Source: an uncultured Collinsella sp.
Lineage (GTDB): Bacteria > Actinomycetota > Coriobacteriia > Coriobacteriales > Coriobacteriaceae
Length of the DNA stretch: 5,747 nucleotides
Direction of reading: 5' to 3'
Assembly: GCA_938045085.1 (NCBI GenBank)
Contig: CALINZ010000038.1
Span: 1 to 5,747, forward strand
Shown here: piece after piece, positions 1 to 5,196 of the stretch
Position numbering within the stretch: position 1 is the first letter of the stretch
Layout: each line of letters begins with the position of its first letter
Program-made: the position numbers and the translations under genes
Notes under the pieces: generated by a model
Databases searched by the model: none
What the model saw: the letters and a program-made list of their open reading frames with translations, nothing else
Told to the model about the DNA's origin: nothing

Positions 1-706
1 TGGTTTTGAGGATCGCGATCCGGTCGAGGATTACCACATCATCAACCGCGAGCTCGAGCAGTATGGCGCCGAGCTTTCGGAGCGTCCGCAGATCGTCGTT
101 GCCAACAAGTGCGATGCGCCGGGCACGGCCGACAAGATTGCCGACCTCAAGCGCGCAGCGCTCGACGATGGACATATGTTCTTTGCCGTGTCTGCCGTGA
201 CGGGCGCCGGCCTCAACACGCTGATGCTTGCCGTGGGCGAGCAGGTGGCTAAGCTGCGCGCCGAGTTGGCTGTCTCGGATGAGCCGGTCGTTCTGCGCGA
301 CGATGAGTGGGAGCGCCGTCGCCTGCAGCGTGAGAAGCGTTTCCGCATTGTTCAGGAAGAGCCCGGTGCCTTCCGCGTGGTCGGTCGTGCCATTGAGCGT
401 ATGGTCATCCAGACCGACTGGCAAAACGAGGAAGCCGTCATTTACCTGCAGCATAAGTTTGCGCGTATGGGTGTTGACGACGCGCTCGAGAAGGCCGGTT
501 GCCGTGCGGGCGACGAGGTCCGCATTTGCCAGCGCGCCTTTGACTTTGAGGGCGCCGAGGACTTCTCGGAGTACGAGGAGCTCGAGGATGCTGGCGAGGA
601 CGTTGCCGTTGAAGCCATTGACATGGCCGATGCTGCGGATGAGGGAGTCGAGGTTGTCGATGCGGCGGATGCCGCGGGCGATGCCGAGACCTCGGAGGGC
701 GAGTAA
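1..706 (+). CDS. obg: Obg family GTPase (ObgE/CgtA), 3' part only
   Basis: Partial gene entering from the left edge; the reading frame begins at base 2 and gives 234 visible residues. Obg is an essential GTPase that binds the 50S subunit, helps its late assembly and is linked to ppGpp signalling. The glycine-rich N-terminal Obg fold and G1-G3 motifs lie outside the window. Visible are the G4 motif NKCD (visible residues 35-38) and the G5 motif SAVTG (64-68), followed by a linker. Then comes the Obg C-terminal (OCT) domain at about 113-185, with the typical stretches RAIERMVIQTDW, EEAVIYLQ and FARMGVDDALEKAG. After OCT there is an acidic, Ala-rich tail of about 50 residues ending in SEGE; such tails occur in several Obg proteins. 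The stop is TAA at 704-706, and nadD begins 3 bases later, so the two are surely co-transcribed. Family assignment is very secure; only the full length is unknown. Confidence 0.97.
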   Translation, partial: GFEDRDPVEDYHIINRELEQYGAELSERPQIVVANKCDAPGTADKIADLKRAALDDGHMFFAVSAVTGAGLNTLMLAVGEQVAKLRAELAVSDEPVVLRDDEWERRRLQREKRFRIVQEEPGAFRVVGRAIERMVIQTDWQNEEAVIYLQHKFARMGVDDALEKAGCRAGDEVRICQRAFDFEGAEDFSEYEELEDAGEDVAVEAIDMADAADEGVEVVDAADAAGDAETSEGE

Positions 707-709
707 GCC

Positions 710-1387
710 ATGTCGCTGCGCGGTGGAATCGGTCTGCCCGAGCTTCCTCTAGAGGACGGGCAGGAGTTTAGGCTCGGCATTATGGGTGGCACCTTTGATC
801 CCATCCATTACGGGCACCTGGTGACCGCCGAGCAGGCGCGCGAGTCGCTCGACTTGGACGCTGTGCTCTTTATGCCGGCGGGCACGCCTGCCTTTAAGCT
901 TGACAAGCCGGTGACGCCTGCCGAGGACCGTTATGCCATGACGGTCCTCGCCACCGCCGCGAACCCGGCCTTTTTGGCGAGCCGGTTCGAGATCGACCGT
1001 CCGGGTGTAACCTATACGGCCGATACGCTTCATGCCCTTCGCGACTTTTACCCGCCGCAGGTAAAGCTCTACTTTATTACGGGCGCCGACGCGATTATCG
1101 ATATTGTGACTTGGCATGATGCCGAACGAATCGCTGAGCTTGCTACCTTTATTGCGGCGACGCGACCGGGCTTTGATATCGATACGGCGCGTGCCCGAAT
1201 CAAAGAGTCGGGGCTGCCGTTCGACGTGCGCTATATTCAGATTCCGGCGTTGGCGATCAGCTCGACGAACATTCGCAAGCGTGTTGCCCGCGGCATGAGC
1301 GTGCGCTATCTTACGAGCGAGTCCGTGCTCGGCTACATTCGCAAACGCAGGCTATATGCCGATTTGGGCCAAGAAGATTTTGAGTGA
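710..1387 (+). CDS. nadD: nicotinate-nucleotide adenylyltransferase NadD
   Basis: Cytosolic enzyme that transfers AMP from ATP to nicotinate mononucleotide, giving deamido-NAD in the NAD biosynthesis and salvage pathway. The 225-residue product has the nucleotidyltransferase signature GGTFDPIHYGHL at 26-37, with the HxGH pair H33/H36. It also has the second ATP-binding signature ISSTNIR at 183-189. The middle contains the expected PAGTPAFK and YFITGADAI segments. The start is ATG at 710, preceded by GGAGGG (694-699) about 10 bases upstream inside the end of obg. No other in-frame start lies before the core, so the roughly 20-residue lead before RLGIMGGTFDP appears real, although many NadD proteins begin almost at this strand. 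The gene sits between obg and yqeK, a common arrangement, and is probably regulated only as part of the operon. Confidence 0.97.
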   Translation: MSLRGGIGLPELPLEDGQEFRLGIMGGTFDPIHYGHLVTAEQARESLDLDAVLFMPAGTPAFKLDKPVTPAEDRYAMTVLATAANPAFLASRFEIDRPGVTYTADTLHALRDFYPPQVKLYFITGADAIIDIVTWHDAERIAELATFIAATRPGFDIDTARARIKESGLPFDVRYIQIPALAISSTNIRKRVARGMSVRYLTSESVLGYIRKRRLYADLGQEDFE

Positions 1388-1399
1388 TGGGGGTCTACG

Positions 1400-2008
1400 T
1401 TGTCGGTAGAGGATCAGTTTGAGGGCGATGAGCGCGCGCTGCTCAAGCGCATTCAAGAGCTGCTCGATGTTCGCATGAAGGATAAGCGCAAGCGCTATGT
1501 GCATTCGCTGGGTGTTGCCGAGACCGCACTTCATCTGGCCGAGGTCTACGGCGTTGACCGCTTTGATGCCGCTGCCGCCGGACTGATCCATGACTGGGAC
1601 AAAGTGCTCTCCGACGACGAGCTGGTCACGCGCGCTCTGCATTACGGCATTAAGATTGCCGGCTCTCCTTCCGCCGCGACGCCGCTTTTGCATGGCCCTG
1701 TTGCCGCCTATGAACTTCCGCAGCTTTTTCCCGAGCTGTCGCCGGCGGTCTTTCAGGCTGTCGACCGTCACACCGTGGGCGCTTGCGACATGACGCCGCT
1801 CGATATGGTGGTCTTTGTGGCTGATGCCATCGAACCCAACCGCCACGGCGATTATGCCCATGCGCTGCGCAAGATGGTGGGGGAGTCGACGCTCGATGAG
1901 TTGTTCTTCTCCTGTTTTGCGCAGGGTCTGGTCTATGTGATCCAGTCCGGGCGCTATCTTTATCCCACGGCTATTACGATTTACAACCATTACGCCCAGC
2001 TGCGCTAG
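1400..2008 (+). CDS. yqeK: YqeK, HD-domain symmetrical Ap4A hydrolase
   Basis: The 202-residue HD-superfamily protein matches the YqeK family, metal-dependent bis(5'-nucleosyl)-tetraphosphatases that split Ap4A into two ADP (known for family members, inferred here). The metal and active-site motifs are in order: H35 in the YVHSLGVAETA helix, HD at 64-65 in AGLIHDWDK, LLHGPVAAYE with H98, H124 in DRHTVGA, and the family signature FVADAIEPNR with D142. The stop codon of nadD is followed by an in-frame TGG GGG TCT ACG and then TTG at 1400, the first possible start. A GGGGG run at 1389-1393, 6 bases upstream, can serve as the ribosome-binding site. The next in-frame Met (residue 26) would cut into the first helix leading to H35, so TTG is preferred. 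nadD and yqeK are adjacent or even fused in many bacteria, which suggests a shared nucleotide-metabolism role. Confidence 0.93.
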   Translation: MSVEDQFEGDERALLKRIQELLDVRMKDKRKRYVHSLGVAETALHLAEVYGVDRFDAAAAGLIHDWDKVLSDDELVTRALHYGIKIAGSPSAATPLLHGPVAAYELPQLFPELSPAVFQAVDRHTVGACDMTPLDMVVFVADAIEPNRHGDYAHALRKMVGESTLDELFFSCFAQGLVYVIQSGRYLYPTAITIYNHYAQLR

Positions 2009-2035
2009 CTCGGGCTGTCTAGAAAGAGGTATTCC

Positions 2036-2491
2036 ATGGCCGACGAGACCATGACCGACGAGCAGATTCTTGAAGGCGTGGAGCACAAGAGCTTCGCCGC
2101 CACGTCCGACCGCACTGCCGCCTCGCTGTCCGCGGGCGGTGTCGCCGCCGAGGATGTCGCCCGCGCCGCCGCGCAGGCCGCCTACGACAAGAAGGGCGAG
2201 GACGTTCAGGTGCTCGACCTGACCGAGCTTTCCGATGTGTGCGACTACTTTGTGCTTGCCACCGGTGCCAACAACCGCCAGGTCGATTCAATTGTCGACG
2301 AGATCGAGGAGAAGGTCGCCGAGGCTTGCGGCGAGCACCCGTTCTCCATCGAGGGTCGCGAACAGAAGACCTGGATGCTCATGGACTATGGTTCGGTTGT
2401 CGTCCACGTCTTCACTCCCGAGGCGCGCGACTTCTACCGTCTCGAAAAGCTCTGGGGTGACGCCCCCCAGCTCCCCCTCAACCTCCTCTAG
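2036..2491 (+). CDS. rsfS: ribosomal silencing factor RsfS
   Basis: RsfS (formerly YbeB, Iojap family) binds protein uL14 on the 50S subunit and blocks joining with 30S, reducing translation in starvation. The family core covers about residues 38-144. It shows KKGEDVQVLDL, DYFVLATG (70-77), RQVDSIVDEIEE, a glutamate-glycine pair before the KTW strand (106-113), MDYGSVVVHVF (116-126) and RDFYRLEKLWGDAP (131-144). At 151 residues it is longer than the usual 105-120. The surplus is an N-terminal Ala/Glu/Asp-rich stretch of about 37 residues that looks disordered. The ATG at 2036 is supported by AAAGAGGT (2023-2030) about 6 bases upstream; a second in-frame ATG at 2051 has no such site. The gene ends with two successive in-frame TAG codons (2489-2494). 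It is the last gene of the obg-nadD-yqeK-rsfS block and is followed by a terminator. Codons are strongly C-ending, as in rpsP. Confidence 0.95.
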   Translation: MADETMTDEQILEGVEHKSFAATSDRTAASLSAGGVAAEDVARAAAQAAYDKKGEDVQVLDLTELSDVCDYFVLATGANNRQVDSIVDEIEEKVAEACGEHPFSIEGREQKTWMLMDYGSVVVHVFTPEARDFYRLEKLWGDAPQLPLNLL

Positions 2492-2532
2492 TAGCTCATT
2501 TGAGACGGGGTTTAGCTACCCTCACGCATATC

Positions 2533-2574
2533 GCCGGGCAGGTGCGGCTTCCGCACCTGCCCGGCTTTCTTTTT
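2533..2574 (+). terminator. intrinsic terminator of the obg-nadD-yqeK-rsfS operon
   Basis: GCCGGGCAGGTGCGG (2533-2547) is perfectly complementary to CCGCACCTGCCCGGC (2551-2565). They form a 15-bp, very GC-rich stem with a 3-base loop (CTT), followed directly by TTTCTTTTT (2566-2574). It lies 42 bases after the rsfS stop. The T-tract is on one side only, so as a canonical Rho-independent terminator it acts on the + strand. On the - strand the same hairpin follows the dinB stop by about 21 bases but lacks a U-run, so any effect on dinB transcripts would be weaker. Confidence 0.93.
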
Positions 2575-2586
2575 GCCCAAAGGCGG

Positions 2587-3829
2587 TTAATCGTTGAAGC
2601 GGGATTGGCGGCCGAAGGAAAGGGCGGTGTCGCCGAATTTGTCTCGGACGGCGTCGATGGCGACGGAGAGGTCGCGGCGGTCGCTGGATTGGGCTCCGCG
2701 GTCATCGATCTCGCAGAACAGGTCAGTCTGGATGCCGCCTTGGTGGTCGAAGTCGCTCATGCCGATGCCCGCTAAGCGAACATGCATGCCATCCTGCCAG
2801 ATGTTGTCGAGCAGTTCGAGTGCAACCGCCACGATCGTCGGTCGGATGAGGCAGCCGGCGCTGTGCCGTACGCCCGCTGCCATACGAATACTTAAGCTTG
2901 AGCGTTACCGTGGCACCCGTCAGCCCCTGACGGCGCAGGCGGCGTCCCACTGACTCTCCCAACAGCGCAATCGCCGCCTCAATATCCCCACGCTCAGTCA
3001 AATCTTTCGCAAAGGTGCGTTCATTGCTGACCGACTTGACCTCGCGCTCTTCATCGAGACTCGTGACTTCAGAGATTTCGAGTCCCAGCGCACGCTGGCG
3101 CATGCGTTCGCCGTTGACGCCAAAAATAGAGGACAAGGTGGATTCCGGTGCACGTGATAGCTCGCCGAGGGTGTAGATGCGCATGCGGCGCAGTCGCTCC
3201 TCGGCCGAGCGCCCGATGCCGCTCATGGCAGATACCGGCAGCGCGGCCAAAAAGCGCTGCTCGGTTCCGGGGCGCACGATGGTCAGCCCAAACGGCTTAT
3301 CCCGCTCGCTTGCGATCTTTGCGACCGTCTTGTTGCAGCCCACGCCAATGGAGCAGGTCACTCCCAGCCCTGCCACGCGGTCGCTTATACGCCGCGCAAC
3401 CAGCAGCGGGTCTTCGGGCGCAAAGCGACCCGGTGTGATATCGATAAAGGCTTCGTCGATGGATACGCGCTCAACGCGCGGGGTCTCGTCGGCGAGAATC
3501 GCCATGACCTGCGCGCTGACCTCGCGGTAGCGATTAAAATGCCCATGCGTCCAAATGGCTTGCGGGCACAAGCGCCGCGCCTCGGCCGAGGCCATGGCAG
3601 AGTGCACGCCAAAGCGACGTGCCTCATACGAACACGTGGACACGACGCCACGCGAATCGGCGTCTCCGCCCACGATGAGCGGCTTTCCGCGCCATTCGGG
3701 ATGGTCGAGCATCTCCACGCTCGCAAAAAATGCATCGAGGTCCATCAGGCCCACCGCTGGACCCGTCCAGGGCGGCGGCGTGACGCCCGCAGCATCCTCA
3801 TAACCGTATGTATGTTCGCGTCTTTCCAT
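2587..3829 (-). pseudogene. dinB: DNA polymerase IV (Y family), frameshifted near the 3' end
   Basis: Error-prone translesion polymerase. The first frame (ATG at 3829, stop at 2723) gives 368 residues. D30 lies in MDLDAFFASVE, with F35 at the steric-gate position. A YEAR motif is at 68-71, catalytic D125/E126 are in SIDEAFID, and SIGVGCNKTVAKIAS begins at 160. The helix-hairpin-helix MSGIGR is at 202-207, and the little finger starts near 260 (VKSVSNERTF). Homology in this frame stops after PTDDR (329-333); the remaining 35 residues are Arg/His-rich and unlike the family. Homology resumes in another frame at about 2841 (PTIVAVALELLDNIW, HVRLAGIGMSDF), runs through the beta-clamp motif QTDLF (2716-2730) and ends at TAA 2587-2589. 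Joined, the protein would be about 417 residues, within the usual range. All catalytic residues are present, so partial activity of the truncated form is possible, but clamp binding would be lost. A sequencing error is not excluded. The start is not fixed by a Shine-Dalgarno site; an in-frame GTG (residue 26) is an alternative. Confidence 0.88.
3805..3818 (-). promoter_or_regulatory. possible LexA (SOS) box-like site inside the dinB start region
   Basis: On the minus strand, CGAACATACATACG resembles the Gram-positive/actinobacterial LexA box CGAACATATGTTCG. The first eight bases are identical and 11 of 14 match overall, but the right half-site is degenerate. It covers dinB codons 4 to 9, just downstream of the proposed transcription start, where a repressor could act as a roadblock. 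dinB is an SOS gene in many bacteria, which makes the position suggestive, but the match is imperfect and also encodes protein. Confidence 0.25.
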
Positions 3830-3841
3830 GTCATGAGTATA
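3830..3841 (-). promoter_or_regulatory. candidate -10 box for a leaderless dinB transcript
   Basis: Reading the minus strand, TATACT (3841-3836, one mismatch to TATAAT) is followed by six bases and then the A of the dinB ATG at 3829. That is the spacing expected if transcription starts on the start codon itself. No Shine-Dalgarno-like sequence precedes this ATG, which agrees with leaderless translation, a common mode in Actinobacteria. I see no convincing -35 hexamer at 16-18 bases upstream. Inference from spacing and motif only. Confidence 0.45.
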
Positions 3842-3873
3842 CCGCGCAGCTCATGTGGGGTGCGTGTATGTGC

Positions 3874-3901
3874 TTGCAAATCGCGAATTCTTGTCTAAGA
3901 T
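3874..3901 (+). promoter_or_regulatory. candidate distal promoter for the rpsP operon
   Basis: TTGCAA (3874-3879) and TAAGAT (3896-3901) are separated by 16 bases, each matching four of six consensus positions. Transcription from here would give a leader of roughly 120 bases before rpsP. It is a weaker candidate than the one at 3946-3974; both may be used, or neither. Confidence 0.3.
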
Positions 3902-3945
3902 ATGGATTTGCCCTCGACTACACCGAAGAAGTTGGTCTCACGGAC

Positions 3946-3974
3946 TTCACCTGCCCGCGTCGATGGCGTATTAT
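3946..3974 (+). promoter_or_regulatory. candidate main promoter for the rpsP-khpA-rimM-trmD operon
   Basis: TTCACC (3946-3951, four of six to TTGACA) and TATTAT (3969-3974, five of six to TATAAT) stand 17 bases apart. A start near 3981 would give a leader of about 50 bases. An AT-rich patch surrounds the -10 box in otherwise GC-rich DNA. An operon promoter is needed in this gap because the upstream gene, dinB, is divergent. Confidence 0.45.
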
Positions 3975-3996
3975 GTTCAACTGTTTGTTTGTAGTT

Positions 3997-4024
3997 GCAG
4001 CCTAAAGCTGCTTGGTTGGAGGAG
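3997..4024 (+). promoter_or_regulatory. rpsP leader: small hairpin and strong Shine-Dalgarno site
   Basis: GCAGC (3997-4001) and GCTGC (4007-4011) can form a 5-bp stem around CTAAA. It ends six bases before GGAGGAG (4018-4024), a strong ribosome-binding site six bases upstream of the TTG at 4031. This Shine-Dalgarno site decides the rpsP start over the earlier in-frame TTG at 3995, which has none. Whether the hairpin matters for regulation is unknown. Confidence 0.6.
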
Positions 4025-4030
4025 TTTCCT

Positions 4031-4372
4031 TTGGCAGTCAAGATTCGCCTTGCTCGTCACGGCGCTAAGAAGCGTCCGTACTACCGTGTCGTCGTCGCCG
4101 ATTCCCGCGCCCCGCGTGACGGTCGTATCATCGAGGAGGTTGGCCGCTACAACCCGATGACCGCCCCCAAGACCATCAACCTCGACCTCGAGAAGATTGC
4201 TGACTGGCAGTCCAAGGGCGCTCAGCTCACCGACGCCGTCGCCGCTCTGGTCAAGGCCGCCAACGAGGGCGAGAAGACCGAGACCGTCGTCAAGAAGTCC
4301 AAGAAGCAGCTCGCCAAAGAGGCCGAGGCCGCTAAGGCTGCCGCTGAGGCCGCTGAGGGCGCCGAGGAGTAA
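4031..4372 (+). CDS. rpsP: 30S ribosomal protein S16 (bS16)
   Basis: Small-subunit protein that binds 16S rRNA early and stabilises the 5' domain during 30S assembly. Read from TTG at 4031, the protein is 113 residues and begins (M)AVKIRLARHGAKKRPYY, the canonical S16 N-terminus. VVADSRAPRDGR, EEVGRYNP and LDLEKIADWQSKGAQ follow as in the family. The start is fixed by homology and by GGAGGAG six bases upstream; an upstream in-frame TTG at 3995 would add 12 unrelated residues. The core ends near residue 80. After it comes a Lys-rich then Ala/Glu-rich tail of about 30 residues (KKSKKQLAKEAEAAK onward), an extension typical of actinobacterial S16 and probably helical or disordered. Codon use is strongly C-ending, as expected for a highly expressed gene. 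It is the first gene of the operon; khpA starts 3 bases after its stop. Confidence 0.97.
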   Translation: MAVKIRLARHGAKKRPYYRVVVADSRAPRDGRIIEEVGRYNPMTAPKTINLDLEKIADWQSKGAQLTDAVAALVKAANEGEKTETVVKKSKKQLAKEAEAAKAAAEAAEGAEE

Positions 4373-4375
4373 ATC

Positions 4376-4660
4376 GTGCCTGAGGTTGACGCTGCACAGC
4401 TCGAGGGTGAGGCAATGCTCTCAGATCGCATCGCCGATCTCGTCGAATATCTCGTTGTTCAGATCGTCGACGACCCGGATTCCGTGAGCCTCGAGGTCAT
4501 CGATGGCGACGACGCCTCCACGATTGAGGTTTCGGTTGCCGAGGATGACGTCGCTAAGGTCATCGGCCGTCGTGGCCGTACCATTAAGGCCATTCGCACG
4601 CTCGCCCGTGCACTGGCCGCTCGCCTCGACACCGCTGTCGAGGTAGAGGTTCTGGGCTAG
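4376..4660 (+). CDS. khpA: KhpA-type KH-domain RNA-binding protein
   Basis: Small single-KH-domain protein (94 residues from the GTG at 4376), the family called KhpA/YlqC. It is known in Firmicutes to pair with KhpB (Jag) and bind many RNAs, affecting cell division and small-RNA biology. The type II KH core has DLVEYLVVQIVDDPDSV, a beta strand, and then VIGRRGRTIKAIRTLARAL with the RNA-contacting GxxG loop GRRG at 64-67. Two starts are possible. GTG 4376 has GAGGAG (4364-4369) six bases upstream and lies 3 bases after rpsP. ATG 4415 has GAGGG (4403-4407) seven bases upstream and would give 81 residues, the usual KhpA length. I chose GTG for its better site and coupling, but the extra 13 residues are not part of the domain. 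Location between rpsP and rimM is conserved in many Gram-positive bacteria. Confidence 0.9.
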   Translation: MPEVDAAQLEGEAMLSDRIADLVEYLVVQIVDDPDSVSLEVIDGDDASTIEVSVAEDDVAKVIGRRGRTIKAIRTLARALAARLDTAVEVEVLG

Positions 4661-4664
4661 GACC

Positions 4665-5186
4665 TTGAGGTCCCAGTACAAAAACATCGCCCGTGTGGTC
4701 AAGCCGCACGGAAGGAAGGGGGAGGTCCTCGCGCAGCCGCTGCGGGGGCTTCCTTCTGTATTGGAGCCGGGTATGCGTGTTGCCTTGACGCCGCCGGCGC
4801 TCAAGCGCGACCGTTTTTGCACGGTCGTGTCCGTCACCGATACGGGCGATGGCGATCTGGTCTCGTTTGAGGGCATAGACGACTTGACGGCCGCCGAGGG
4901 CATCACCGGATGCTATGTGCTGGCCAATCGTGACGACTTCGAGCTCGATTCGCTCGACGCCGCCTATACCGACCTCATGGGTCGCGAGGTGGTCGACGAG
5001 CGCTTTGGCTCGCTCGGCACGATTGTCGAGATCATGTCGACGCCCGCCAACGATGTTTGGGTTGTCGAGGGCGATCGGTACGGCGAGGTGCTGATTCCCG
5101 TGGTCGAGCAGGTTGTGCTCGATCTTCCCGACACAGGAACAATTTCCGTCCACGTTATGGACGGCTTGATCGATATGGACAAGTAG
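4665..5186 (+). CDS. rimM: ribosome maturation factor RimM
   Basis: RimM binds ribosomal protein S19 on the 30S head and is needed for efficient 16S rRNA processing and 3'-domain assembly. The 173-residue product has the N-terminal RimM barrel (about 6-90, beginning NIARVVKPHGRKGEV). A C-terminal PRC-barrel follows (about 98-172: YTDLMGREVVDERFGSLGTI, VWVVEGDRYGEVLIPVV, ending DGLIDMDK). The proposed start is TTG at 4665, four bases after the khpA stop. It is the only start before the conserved NIARVVKPHG segment; the next in-frame candidate, GTG 4695, would remove part of the first strand. No good Shine-Dalgarno site is at normal spacing (only AGGA at 4659-4662, too close, and AGAGGT at 4645-4650, far), so translation probably depends on coupling to khpA. 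Moderate certainty on the exact start, high on identity. Confidence 0.93.
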   Translation: MRSQYKNIARVVKPHGRKGEVLAQPLRGLPSVLEPGMRVALTPPALKRDRFCTVVSVTDTGDGDLVSFEGIDDLTAAEGITGCYVLANRDDFELDSLDAAYTDLMGREVVDERFGSLGTIVEIMSTPANDVWVVEGDRYGEVLIPVVEQVVLDLPDTGTISVHVMDGLIDMDK

Positions 5187-5196
5187 GGAGGACAGC

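Noticed and set aside
228..752. Second + strand open frame overlapping obg
   Set aside because: Ser/Arg/Pro-rich out-of-frame translation of obg; typical shadow of GC-rich coding sequence.
1352..2086. 244-codon open frame on the - strand across yqeK
   Set aside because: It lies entirely opposite a well-identified gene, shows no recognisable domain and is of the kind produced by GC-biased codon use.
2491..2519. Inverted repeat GTAGCT/AGCTAC just after the rsfS stop
   Set aside because: Only 6 bp with a 17-base loop and no T-tract; the strong hairpin at 2533-2565 explains termination.
2500..2775. 91-codon + strand open frame after rsfS
   Set aside because: It runs through the terminator hairpin and then antisense to the 3' end of dinB; no recognisable protein.
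3808..4005. Possible small gene of 65 codons upstream of rpsP
   Set aside because: It starts inside dinB on the opposite strand, has no clear ribosome-binding site and crosses the candidate promoters; no family resemblance.
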